From Chara braunii (Eukaryota; Streptophyta; Charophyceae; Charales; Characeae), in assembly GCA_003427395.1 (NCBI GenBank), contig BFEA01000395.1:1091402-1143698 (forward strand): a DNA stretch of 52,297 nucleotides, given 5' to 3'. The translations under genes were made by a program, and so were the position numbers. Shown one piece after another: positions 31,640 through 42,846 of this stretch (within the stretch, counting starts at the first letter, position 1; each line of letters starts with the position of its first letter). The notes under the pieces are model-generated. The model did no database searches, had not been told where the DNA came from, and saw only the letters and a list, made by a program, of their open reading frames with translations.

Positions 31640-32310
31640 GCGGCCCTCGTTAATCTCGAGGGTCACGTTCGACACTCAAGTGTCGGCTGACATGCGCCTT
31701 GAGGGTTAATCTCTCGACGCCAGACAACCGCCATGCACGGTTGAAGACCACACACCCTCTTCTGCACCCATATGCAGAGTGGGTGGTACACAGATCCATG
31801 CCTGTGGTGGTAGTCGTCTCTCGCGGCCCTAGGGGTAAGTCCTCCCAGGGCCTAGGCGAAAGTCAAGGGGTTTGACTTTGACGGCTGCCACGGACTACAA
31901 CGTCCAACCATAAAAATCTCTAAGAAGCAAACAAAACACGCACGAACCCAGGAAGAGGGAATAAGCCCAATAGGGCAAAGGTCCCCTGGCCTTTGAAAGG
32001 ACTCGTGCCCTTGGAGCACCCCTTCCCCTCCATAGGTGGTGCCGGCGGCCTATAATATTCCCGAGCGCTGCGCCTACGTGCTAGCCCGACGATCCCATAA
32101 CCTTTAGATGCTGGGGCGGCGAAGCGTCGCGCGCAGGATTCTAACATACAACTGCGCGGCCGCGGGCCAATTCTATGTCAACCACTGATGCCTATCGTAC
32201 GAGGTATTCGCGGCTCGGGCCTCGCGATATTGAATGGCTGAAGGAACACATCGCGAGGGGTCGCCCCTCGCAATATTGAACGGCTGAAGGACACGTCGTT
32301 CGGCCCTCGC
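31640..32310. repeat. Cluster of perfect short hairpins in X1
   Basis: Independent stems follow one another: CCCTCG-CGAGGG (about 31,642), CGACACT/AGTGTCG (about 31,670), GGCCCT/AGGGCC (about 31,825), CAAAGG/CCTTTG (about 31,975) and GCGAGGGG/CCCCTCGC (about 32,253). A diverged tandem duplication of CCTCGCRATATTGAAYGGC (offset 46 bp) lies at 32,220-32,290. Blocks near 31,890 and 32,440 (CAACGTCCRACYATAAA) also repeat. Confidence 0.65.
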
Positions 32311-32529
32311 GACATCTCCGTCTTCAAGGTGGGGTGTCTCGCCGACCAAAGTAAATAGGCTCTATGTGAGGGGAGACTCTTCCCCTGCAGGGCCTAGGGT
32401 TTGGGATGTCCTGGACAAGGACCTTGAATCCCGGCCCAGGAGCAACGTCCGACTATAAAGGCTCCAAGACGCAAATAGGCAGAAGGGAGGGTGTTCCCTG
32501 CGCCTCTCAACCTCAGCCCTTAAACGGGT

Positions 32530-33289
32530 TTTAACATGGCCTCTCGGGCCTCTCGAGCACTCATCCTAGGTATACTCACCCATACATGCACAAGGGAGAA
32601 TAGAGATGCGACGATCACCTCTCACAGGCACAGTGGGATCCCTCACAACCATGTATATGTATATGGGATCGCAGGCAGTCAAAATCCAAAATTCGAGTCA
32701 CAGGACATACCTACAATCACATCAAGAATCAGACAACAAACACGCAGTACACGGAGTCAACCCCAACCATTCCCTATGCTCATACCCTTTCGCTTTAGCC
32801 ATGCAAGCTCCAACCGCCGATCCAACCACCCTCAATTAAATACTTAGTACCTTTGTCAAATGACCATTCAATAAAAGTCTGGGTGAAAAACTTAACAAAC
32901 AGTAAAACCACCAGGGCTAAAGCCTTTTAGGTTGAGTATAGAGAGTGAGTTGGAATTGAGTCGAAGACCGACGAATCGGCAACCGACCTGTTATCGGTGA
33001 TAACCGAAGACGATCCTCCAGGGATCAAACTGAGTCTAACCCTGATCTTGAATCAAACACCCCAAAGGACATGTAACACATGACAGGTCAAATGCCCAAC
33101 CTATATTATCTGCATATGGCGGATGAGCCTCCAAAGAACATTTTTACTCAAGCCGTCTGCCAATTAAGTCTTAGCCCACTTCTTAGTCAGTGCCAAAAGC
33201 AAAGATAGACTAATGGCAGAATCTCCCCTATTCAGGGCGGATCGCCATAATCACCACCTGTCAAATCATAATCTAACTCCTCTACATCA
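32530..33289. other. X1 interior, no gene, small palindromes
   Basis: No protein motif. Small stems include CCGA-cgaa-TCGG (about 32,967), TTATC-ggt-GATAA (about 32,992), GATCC-tcca-GGATC (about 33,013) and CATGT-aac-ACATG (about 33,070). Confidence 0.5.
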
Positions 33290-33840
33290 AGAAAATTTCA
33301 GCAGCGCTTCCCGTAGAAAAAGTGTTTTTCCTGAATTTATACAAACTCAAATATCAAAAGTTAAAGTAATCTATGACTCTTGAAAGTCAAATTTTGTCTA
33401 TCTCTCTGAATTAACAGAAATTTGGGCAGCATCCCCTTTGGAATTTGGGGATTTCCCAGATTTATACCAATTCAAATTTGAACTCCGCCCCCAACCTTTA
33501 GTTCAACTTAGACAAATTATGACTAACTCCTTAGTTTTGCAGAAATTTCGGCAGCACTTCCCCTATAAAAATGTTTTTCCCAAAATTTATACAACGCTAA
33601 GTTTATAGCTTAAGACTAACTTTGACTTCTCAAAGTTCAATTTTGTCTAACTCCCTGAATTAGCAAAAATTTGGGTCGCACTCTCCTTACAAAAGGAGAC
33701 TTTCCAAATTTTTACTAAGTCAGATATACATGAAAGGCAAACTGAACTTATACAAGTCAAAATTTGTCTGACTCCTAGAAACTGTAAAAATTTTGGCAGC
33801 GCTTCCCGTAGAGAAAGTTGCTTACCAAAATTTATACAAG
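33290..33840. repeat. Five-unit tandem array (about 124 bp each) with a covarying hairpin per unit
   Basis: Units start near 33,293, 33,418, 33,543, 33,665 and 33,784. Each has a left arm AAATTT plus three variable bases, a GCAGCRCTTCCC-like core, and a right arm complementary to the left. Arms are AAATTTCAG/CTGAATTT, AAATTTGGG/CCCAGATTT, AAATTTCGG/CCAAAATTT, AAAAATTTGG/CCAAATTTTT and AAATTTTGG/CCAAAATTT. The fourth unit has an extra inner stem CTCCTT/AAGGAG. Pairing is kept while arm sequence changes in most units. Confidence 0.8.
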
Positions 33841-34140
33841 TCCAAGTGTAATAGCGAGTCTCAGAAAGGGCAAGAATCGATCTAAGTAAAATAAAGTCAA
33901 CTCTGAAAATGCAGGAATTGACCTAACGTCGATCGCTCTAGCACGTGGCGAGCCTCTAAAGCAACTACCCGTCAACCTGAAACCTGGACCAAGTAGTAAT
34001 CTCACTCCGCCACATGCAAGCCAAACCACAAAGGTAAGTACTCTCACCATCCCCAAGCCAATCTGAGCAAACAATTGTTCATGACCTTTCAGTGAGTTAT
34101 CCTCTCATAACCAACTTACATAAGACATAAGTCAGGGCAT

Positions 34141-35060
34141 CTGAACTTACAGAGCGCGTCCAACTTAGCCAGGCCCAAGGTCAGAATACCTAAACTTATA
34201 GAGCGTTCTGACTTGGCCAGGTATACACAAACAGAGGGCACAACTACTTCTCTCTTCTTTGGGCGTATGACTAGACCACTCTAGTCGTCCTCAACTGTTT
34301 AAATAGCCAATTTATATATACCTCTCTTAATTTAATCTTCAAAAGGGGCATAAGGCTGAGCCGCTCAACTTAGAACACTGCTCAGCCCGCCCAAGTTTAC
34401 TTTCAGTTATACCTCTTAGTTATACTCTCTTCAATTGTGATAAGCTATAGTCAGGCTACCTAAACTTATAGAGAGGCCTAATGAGCCTATTCATAATAGC
34501 ATAGTAGTACAATATAGCCAGATTATATCAATTGGGTTCCAACATGTGCAAGGCATTGGGTCAGACTACCTAAACTTATAGAGCGGTCTGATCCTCTGCC
34601 AGGTTAGTTTCTCTCTGGTCCAGTCTGTGCGAGGCAGTGGGTCAGGCTACCTAAACTTATACAGCGGCTTGTCCCCTGCCAGAATTATTCCCTCAGAACA
34701 AAACAGGAGAAGGGCTGAACCACCCAAACCTCCTCGTTCAGAACCAAAGAAACTGAGAGAACCCCAAGTGAAACGAGGCAACCCAAGGTACCTAAACTTA
34801 TAGAGCGCCTTGGGTCCCTAAAAGTCACTCACAGTCAAACCCCCACAAGTCAGAGCAGTCAGGTCACCTTAAACTTATAGAGCGTCCTGACCCTCCATAC
34901 AGTTCACAGCACTGGGTTTCCCCAAACTTATGGGGACATCCCAGCCTCCAGAGCTTCAGGCTACCTAAACTTATAGAGCGGCCTGAGGCTCCATGCAAAC
35001 CAGAAATAAACAAAGTGTTGGGCTTCCCCAAACTTAAGGGGACCTCCCCGCCTTAATGAC
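34141..35060. repeat. Array of at least ten stem-loops with conserved loop and covarying stems
   Basis: The loop TACCTAAACTTATAGAGCG recurs with different but complementary arms. TCAGAA/TTCTGA is at 34,181, AGGC/GCCT at 34,453, TCAGAC/GTCTGA at 34,561, ACCCAAGG/CCTTGGGT at 34,791, GTCAGG/CCTGAC at 34,858, and GAGC-TTCAGGC/GCCTGAGGCTC at 34,962. Two variants replace the loop with CCCC-AAACTTAT-GGGG inside CTGGG/CCCAG (34,914) and a GGG/CCC relative (about 35,028). A related hairpin GGCTGAGC/GCTCAGCC lies at 34,354-34,387. Spacing is irregular (about 40-150 bp). Confidence 0.85.
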
Positions 35061-38000
35061 CCAACCAGACTGCATACAATACTACCTTTCTCCCAACCTC
35101 CCCCCAGATGCAACCCACTTCATTCACAGTCTGCTTTCAGGCAACCAACAACTGAAACTAAGATTGCACATACATTCTTTTACTTCAGTCTGACTTATGT
35201 CCTGAAAGTCAAACTCAGAACCAAGTACAGGATCCACACAATCCACTCAGTCAAACGTAGAGAGATGTACATGTAGGGGTTATAGTTGGGTTTATAGAGG
35301 GAGTCGAGGGATTACCACTCAGTTCCCTGCCTCCAGGACTCCGTCTGAGTCCCGACAGAGCTCCCTCAATCGGTGGGGCAACCTCCCACAAAGGCCTTGG
35401 CGCGGGTTACGGGCCACACGCCCGTCTGCCGCCTTCCTCTCAGAACCAAAGGACCAGACTTAGAATAAGAAGGACAGGGGGAGTAGGGATAAGACACTCA
35501 GGTAGGATGGTACACTCAGACTCGCGTGAGAGGGCCTTCTAGCCTTCAACGCCTGAGTGCCCCGCAATGGCGGCCACCGAACGCAGCAGCCTTCGTCTGG
35601 TCAGAAGTCAACTCCGAGGTCAAACGCCACTACTCCACCACGCTGCAACAGCAGCCTTCCTCGCAATCTAAAGCACGCTGGCCATACGTCAGTCTGCACT
35701 CTCGTGGCTAGTTCGCTGCAGCTTGTTTACCGTGCTGGGCACTGCGTCGGAGTATGTAATAGTCGCGGATCTTTACCTCAGCAGGGTGCTACAGCGCGTT
35801 ACAACTGCGGTGCCACACAGTAATGTATAGCAGCTGCCAGCTCCTGTCAACAGCGTAGTGCTACGTCGCAGCAGCCTCAGCAGGACGCTCGGGAGCACAC
35901 AATCAATCAGCGTCGTGCAACAAGCCAAGTGACTCCTCAGCCAGCAGCTCTTTTCTTATACTGCAATGTCGCCCTCCTTTATGAGGGACCCGACAATCTG
36001 CACAAAAGCCGTATGTGTAGACTTCCGCGTGCCGCAATAGGTCGTCGTGGCACACAGCCCCACCTGCGGTATCCTCAGTAACAGCAATAGCAGCTCCCAA
36101 CCGCTCCAACTCAGAGGCAGGAGTTCGGCGGCTGTTCGCCAGAGGCAACTGACCGGTAGCTTTGCGACTGAGCCTCGAATGCACAACACCACGCATCAAC
36201 ATTGTTATCGCCCTTCCGACCAGCTCAGAGGAGTCAAGTGATCCTTCACCAGAACAAGGGGACTATGCACTGTGCCCGGACTGTGCCCATGGAGGAGTAG
36301 AGAAAGGCTACTTCGAACGGAGGGGCAAAACTCGATAGGCCCTTCCGCTCAGTCCTCTCACCAGCGGGTACGCCTCCAACCCCCAGTCTTATTCTTGTTC
36401 CCTTCCGAACGCCCCTGGCCAGCTTTACGGTCGGACTCACACACTTTCGGCCACCCCCTCGTGCTGGCTTCAGGCACCTTCGTAGCTCGCTCTTCGCCTA
36501 CGCAGGCCGATTACGAGCAGTCTTCGATCAAGCAGGGCAGCAATCCGCCCGGGAAAACATGCGACCCGGTGTCGGGCACGGCAAAACAGCCCGATTGCAG
36601 ATATGATGGCTACGACTTCGTCAATCGAGTGGCATGCACGACGAAGGTAAGCACTTCAACAGGGGCCATGAGCATGAGCACGGGGAGGAAGACGATCCTG
36701 CTAGCGCCCGAAACTCGGAAGCAAAACCCCAACTCCCCGTTCAAACGCTCATCCATAGGCTGACAGAAATTCGGATGGATCTTCCGTTCGGAGGCAGCAA
36801 GGTTCACTCCCCCTTCTATCGATCGGATGAGCAACACGTCGGCCGAGACAAGGAAAGCAAAGGGTGAGTCTCCAGCTCCCTTGAATTGCTTCCCGCCATT
36901 CCCCCTCAAGCAGAAGAAACAACGGACAGAAATGAAATGAATCCTTCTGCTAGAACACGGAAAGATGCACTACTAACTCCGGCTTCGCCCTTCCCGCCAT
37001 AGCTTATCGCACCCCCTTTCCGTCTCTGCCCCACCCCCTCACTACTCTAACGCCGAAGCTGATGCTCCCAATCGGCTCGCGACAGGACAAAACCCCAACC
37101 TTGCAACCTAGTCCACCTGAAACGACCGGGAAACGGCCGAGCAAGCTAACTTCGACTCCTACCTCCTCCTCATCACCTTCTCTCACCTCCTCGCGCCCCT
37201 TCTCTCTCTAATCTCTCCGCCTACTCACTTCCCTCCGATTCCAACGTCACCACTTGGTTCGCCGCAGTCCAACACCCTCGCTTACACTTCTTCCTCACGT
37301 GATTCTATCGAGAATCGCGCTAAGTATTCTCTCCGTCGCAACCCCACTCACCTCCTCGACGTGTTGACGTCAGTAACGCGCATGCATGCCTCCTCCTACC
37401 GCCCAACAATGTCCGACGATCCCACCTGCCACAAAAGGACTTCGAAGGAAAACCCAAAATCGACCATAGGCCGATCTTTAAATAACTTTTCGCCTTTCCC
37501 TTAGCCCGACACCTCGACAAACTGCCTCCTAGCCGAAACTCCCGCCTCCCCCTACTCCGCTATCTCCACGCGGGCTTGGCCTCTTTTCGCGATCGGGTTC
37601 AGGCGGGCACTTCCAGTGCATGCGGCCAGGTCTGGTGGCTAGTACCCCGGCCCCCCTTTCCCCGATTCAGGTGTATCATCCTTACGCAGGACTCATGCAA
37701 AACTCCTCTGTCTCGTTCCAATCTCCGCGGGCGGCTTCGAACGACTCAGCCGAGATTATGCTCCGCGGCACTCTGGAACCCGTGCGACACAAGGCCGCCC
37801 TGTCCTAATGCGCGAACCCGGCCCGCACCTCGGGGTCCATACATGCTACCCTTGCGCAGGAGCTAAGCTGATCTGTTCCGTATCATCCCAAAATCTAACG
37901 GATCTCCTAATGGACCTCAATTCGGGGTAATGCCCCGCTGCATTCCCAAAGGCCAAGCGCCCTCCCCTCTTCGTTCTAGCATAGCCACAGGCGCCTGCCC

Positions 38001-39365
38001 TGATTTACATCCGGGTTCATTCACCCCGATTTTCGTGTATACATCCTCCGGGTTACCTATACTAACCCCATGTGCATGCCCCTCCCCCCCTCGGCACGGT
38101 TTCCTGACCGGGTTCCCACACGACCTCAACAATTACTAGGTCGGGAGGACCACCGGGGCGACTCACTAAGCGAACGGTCAGCCCTCTCACCCTTTCGCCC
38201 ATCCCCAGTCCAGATTCATTGTCAGACCCCCCCCTTTTTTGTTTGCACATACCCAGCGCAATCTGCGTCCGGGTTCTCCCCACATTTATACGGTGGTCAA
38301 CACTTCCACCCTCGCTGCCGCGTCGGCAAGTTTGCCGATCGCAAAAACCAGAAAGGAAGGAAACAACAAAACAAACAAGTTTTTCGATCTAAAACAAGAT
38401 CTTCCTCGTAGCAATTACTCCCTACTCCGCTACTTCTACCCGAACCCGGCCTTACCCCCGTCCGGGTTCTGACGATCGCATCCAATCCATGCCACCGCTT
38501 CACCCAGGGCGGGGTGTCCGGGCCGCCTCTGGCTTCTTACTCCCAGCTCAGCGTACGCCCTGACGGACCTTGGCCAGGCGGCACCCCTACGGAAACGCCA
38601 AGGCTATTCCACCGATGCTTTGGCAGTCCGAGGGCGTACCCGCTGGCCAGACTCTCGGACCCGAACCACCGCCACAGTCCTACGCCCCTAAACCAAATAG
38701 AATTTACAACTAATACAAAAATAAAAATGGAAACAGTATAACCCCACATATATACACGTGCCCCAAACAAAGGGCGGAACCGCCGGTACCCTGCCGGTCT
38801 CACATGGGTCGGGCCCGCCACTGCGCCAACTAGCAAAACCAAAGGGGGATAGCCCCGTCGGGCCCTCAACCCCCTCAGCCTTCCTCCATAACGCTCCGCC
38901 GCTGCTACGCTGACGCCCGCCAGCCTCAATCCCTAAACCTCCGTAGCGGTAATCCAACACTGTAACCTATAGCGCTATGCCCAAGCCTGAGGTAAGTAAG
39001 CGCGGGCTCCAATATGAAGTAATGCGGCGCCATGCCTGGGCCCAAGAAAAACAGCCTAGGCCCCCGCGCCGGCCCACCCAGGCAGCGGCATGGCTGCCTC
39101 GCGCGCTCCGCCCCACTGCCAGCAACACGCGTCAACCATGACGAACCTTTATTCCCTAATCAACTCCTTAGCACGATCCGGTTCGGTCGGCCACCCCGGC
39201 CGCCCACTCAATCAGAAAAATCACACGCGCGCCTTAAAATTGCACACCCACATACCTCCTACCAGGACAAGGCAGACCTTTGCCCGCGCGCTGACGACCC
39301 TCGCATTTTCAGCACGGGGACTTAAAATCCAGGTTAACCGAGCCTTCCTGTCATTTGCAAAAACC
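35061..39365. other. X1 5' half, no recognisable gene
   Basis: GC-rich with many short overlapping frames and no conserved motif. TCCGGGTTC words recur between 37.6 and 38.5 kb. AGAACACGGAAAGATGCA near 36,953 resembles X2 near 47,009 (AGAACATGGAAAAATACA), so this part is also shared with X2. Confidence 0.5.
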
Positions 39366-39401
39366 AGGGCGAATGCCCTTGTAAGGGTATTCGCGCCGAC
39401 A
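39366..39401 (-). repeat. X1 5' terminus with palindrome
   Basis: GGGCGAATGCCCTTGTAAGG continues as GTATTCGCGCC, forming a stem CGAAT-CCCTT/AAGGG-ATTCG around GT. The same design ends X2 and is repeated 3' of it at about 48,995-49,027. Confidence 0.8.
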
Positions 39402-39405
39402 ACGC

Positions 39406-41289
39406 CAGCCCAGAATGGTCGTGCGCTCCTCGGCGGAAAGGACACAGCGAGGAGGGACAAAGCCTTGAGGGAGGTCCTGCTGAGGGATCTCGGGGGCCGA
39501 CGTGCCAGCGTGACCGGGGCGGCTGCGTGCTCGGGAGAGGGCGGAGAGGATGAGCTGGAGGCGCTCGACCATAGGGAGAGAAGAGTCCTCCAGGTGGTAG
39601 TGGACGGCCTCGCCGAGGTCGAGGTCGTCGCTATGGTCACTCTTAGGCGACAGCGGGGCAACAACGTCTTGCTCACCATACTCGAGCGCGCTGAAGCGGC
39701 GCGAGAAGTGGCGGCCCTGCTGCGGGGAACGGCAGGGGCGACCGCAGAAAGGGGGACGGCGCTGGGAAGTGTCATGAGAGGAGGAGGGGGCATAACCAGT
39801 ACGCTGAGACTGGGAGGAGGAGGCGGGGTGAAGACTGGCCCGCATCCGCTGATGGGTCCTAGCGGCCTCGTAAGCTTGCAGGGCCGATGTGAACTCGTAC
39901 CGCCATAACTCGGAGCGGTACTCAAGGGGAAGGCTGGCCAAGAAACGGTCGATGAGGGCAGCCTCGGGGAGGAATACCGCATCACAAATGAGGCGGGCAT
40001 CCTGAAAGACCTGGATGTGGTGATCCAAGCCGGCAGCGCCACCAGAACTGGACCAACGTGTAGTGACGACACGCTCGAAGGCGTCAGTCACGTCATGTCG
40101 GGCTCCAAAGCGATCCTCGAGGAACGCCTGGAAATCCATGAAGGTCGGGGTTCAACCCTTACGAAGGGAGTGCGCGTAGAAATCTCCCAGGCCTCGAAAG
40201 GACCGCCACACAGGCGCGTGGAGAGGTGACCCACGCACGTGTCGGGTTGGGCACCCATGAGCTGGAGCGTGCGGGTGGTAGACTACAGCCACCGAGACAC
40301 GCGTATCCATGTACCGTCGTACAAGGCAATGTCTGCCAAGCGGACGAGTGGTGCGCCATCGTTTTAGAAGTGAGGGGATTGAGGAGCAGAGGCCTGTGCC
40401 ACGACTGAGTAAGTGGGCGCAGGTCCTGGAGAAAGGGGCGCAACTGACTGTACGCCCGGGCCGCATGGGGGAGCGGCGGGGGCAACAACGGTAGGCTGCG
40501 AGGGAGCTGCGGTAGAAGAGGTCGCAGCAACCGAGGGAATAGGAAGAAGGTAGCATGGGGCTGGATAGGATGCAGGGCGAGGGAAGTGAGCCTGCATGGA
40601 AGGAAGGGTAGAGGAAGAAGGGGGTGCGCCCGAAGGCACGGCCACCTGTGAGGGTGGGGGTGGCTGAAGTCGTAAGAGCGCGAGGTCGGCCCGGGTCTGG
40701 GCAAGCTCGTCCTCAAGACGTCGAACGTAGATCGAGCGAGGAGTGGCAGGAGGAAGAGTGAGGGAAGTGGACGCACGGCGCGAGGCATCCCACAGGGGGG
40801 AGAGCCAGGTGGCGCTGCGGTCGTGCGAAGGGGAGGGAGAAGCGGGGCACCCGGAAAAGCTGAGACCATGGCCGCGGGTTGTGGTCCCGTGGCCGTAGCG
40901 ACCGAAATCTGGGCGGGTGCGCCCGTAGAGTGAGGGAGGGTCTGGCCCATGGCAGCCGTTGTGCTAGGAGCGTGGACGGTCACCAGGATGGTCGGGTCGG
41001 GGGCGGCCGAGGAGGAAGCTCCGCCGTGGCCACCATGTCGGAGGATGGGGGACCTGGACTGGGAGCCAGGAGAAGAGAGAGAGTGAGGAGAGGAAGGATG
41101 ACCAACGTCCTAGAGTTGCCGCAAGCCAGCGGTAAGAGTCGCCATCTGCGCCTGTAAGGGCGCAAGGAGGGAGGTGACGAGGGTGTGCAGATCCCCCTGG
41201 GGCTGATGGGCCTGGTCCGTCGGCACGGGTGTGGAGCCCAATGCCGAGGTCGTTGCCGCCTCGGCGGCTTGTGACACGTCGTCGGCCAT
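39406..41289 (-). pseudogene. Chromovirus gag (capsid), N-terminal part
   Basis: Gag forms the virus-like particle. Minus-strand ATG at 41,289 opens MADDVSQAAEAATTSALG with an alpha-helical LHTLVTSLLAPLQAQMATL segment, then a TAG. A long Pro/Ser/Ala-rich linker follows (about 40,950-40,380). The capsid-like core contains LADIALYDGTWIRVSRWL and LQLMGAQPDTCVGHLSTRL. After a frame change and TGA near 40,152 it reads FMDFQAFLEDRFGARHD, LPEAALIDRFLASLPLEYRS, and LSAEERTTILGWR at the X1 junction. Several stops and at least two frame changes are present. The CCHC knuckle continues at 30,942. Confidence 0.8.
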
Positions 41290-41740
41290 GGGGAGGTAAT
41301 GGGCCTGACAAGAGAGGGTCAGAGGAGGTCCGCGTGAGCGGAGGGCGTAGGAGGAGTTCTGCGGTAGAAGTCGAGGGGCGGCGCTAGTAAATCGAGTGCG
41401 GGTGCCGTCAAAGGGGGAGGGGTGGTTCGGATCCAGGGTGGCCGAATGAGAAGGGAAGGTAGGGGGGTTAGGAAAACCCTAAACCCTAGAAAAACCCTAA
41501 GAAAACCCTAACCCAAGTTTGAGTGGTTAGGGTAGGGTACCGGTGACCTAATCAAGAAAATAAAATAGCAAGCATAGGGGCGGAAGGCGGGAGGAAAAAT
41601 AAATAAACAGCGAACTTTCAAGGGAAAAATAAAAATAAAAATAAATAAATAAATAAATAAGAAAATAAATAAATAATTTAAAAAAATAAAAAATAAGGAG
41701 ACAAATAGGAAGAGAGAAATAATATTTACTTTTTTATAAT

Positions 41741-42068
41741 TTTCGACACCATTTCCCTACCCCCCATGGGGTCAAGAATGTGCCAAGGGGAAAGGAGAGA
41801 CCAAGATAAGCACACTAGGTTTCAAAATGCCGCAAATTAAAAATTTCAGAAAATAAATAAAAAAATAATGAGTAAATAAATAAATAAATAAATAAGTAAA
41901 TAAGTGGATGAGGAGGTGGAGAAAAATGAAGTTTCTGATTTTTCAAAACTTTCAGCAGCATTTCGTTACCCCCATGGGGTCGAAGTGTGCCGAAAAAGAC
42001 TAAGTGAAATAAAAACAGAAAATTTCGGCAGCACTTCATTAACCCCACGGGGTCAATGTGTGCCGAAA
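41741..42068. repeat. Three hairpins with TTTCGGCAGCA...CCCC-GGGG...TGCCGAAA design
   Basis: The clearest, 42,023-42,068, has outer arms TTTCGGCA/TGCCGAAA and an inner CCCC-ac-GGGG. The second, 41,949-41,997, has TTTCAGCA/TGCCGAAA and CCCC-at-GGGG. The first, 41,741-41,790, is more degraded. The GGCAGCACTTC core also occurs in the 124-bp array of X1. Confidence 0.75.
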
Positions 42069-42846
42069 GCAAGAAAGACCAACTCCTAGTCAGATTTAAG
42101 GGTGCCGCAAAGAAATTTGAATTTTCAGAATTATAAAAAAAATAAAAAAAAAAAGAGAAGGGAGGGGGGGGGAATATGATAATTCGAATTTTTGAAGAAA
42201 AGAGAAGATTTATATCAAAGAGAAAGGGAAAAGAAAAAAAACAGAAAAATTCAAAGTAGGAAGGGGCAAGGGGATGAAAGAGTGATGAAGAAGAGAAAAA
42301 TAGGTGAGAGAGAGAGGAGTGAAGTGGGAGATGGGGGAGATGAGATTATTAGAAGATGTGAGTGGGGAAGAGAGGAGAGAAAAAGGTGGTGGGAGATGAG
42401 TGAAGAGGGAGGTGGGAGGAGGGGGGGTAGTGGTAGAGTTAAAAAGGATGATTAGATGATGGGGGGGGAGAGAAAAGGGGTTGGGGGAGGGTAGGCTAGT
42501 GGAGAGAGATAATACCAGGCTCTTGGTTGGCCAAGAGCAAAGCACTACCAGGATCCACAGGATTTTGGCCTTCAAGGTGCTGCTGGCCTGATGCCACAAC
42601 AATAACAGGATGATGATGATGATCTAGGGTTGGTTGAGATCTTGATCAGCCACCCTACTGCTACAGTCACACAGCCCCCTAGCCAGGGGGGAATCTTGAG
42701 CTGTTGCAAAACTGCTGCTGCAGCAGTAAAAGAATAGTAAAAACAAATAATGTGGTGCAGCCCCCTAGCCAGGGGGGTCTTCAATCTTTAGAGGAGGCTG
42801 CCACGTGGCACTGCAGATGGCCACGTGCGCATGCAGCAACAGCCAC

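Larger units (their letters stand above)
30947..39401 (-). mobile_element. Element X1, 8,455-bp non-coding palindrome-rich insertion
   Basis: The ends are TGTCGAGCGC (30,947) and GCGCCGACA (39,401), flanked by the 4-bp duplication ACGC (30,943-30,946; 39,402-39,405). Removing X1 and one ACGC rejoins the host gag in frame: ILGWR is followed directly by GCVCC, the start of the CCHC knuckle. So the boundaries are exact. I found no paired LTRs, no terminal inverted repeat longer than about 5-6 bp, and no polymerase, integrase or transposase motif. The interior is packed with short hairpins, including two tandem arrays. It could be a non-autonomous LTR derivative that lost one LTR, or an unclassified element. 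Confidence 0.85.

Noticed and set aside
33290-35060. CRISPR-like array of regularly recurring repeats
   Set aside because: Spacing is irregular, repeats are imperfect with variable arms, there are no cas genes, and the context is a eukaryotic retroelement.
32190-39400. X1 as an LTR retrotransposon with two visible LTRs
   Set aside because: I could not find the sequence near either end repeated in the same orientation elsewhere in X1. It remains possible with very diverged LTRs, so a dot plot is needed.
41471-41516. AAACCCTA-like telomere repeats
   Set aside because: Only two or three imperfect units inside the chromovirus leader; too short to call an interstitial telomere.
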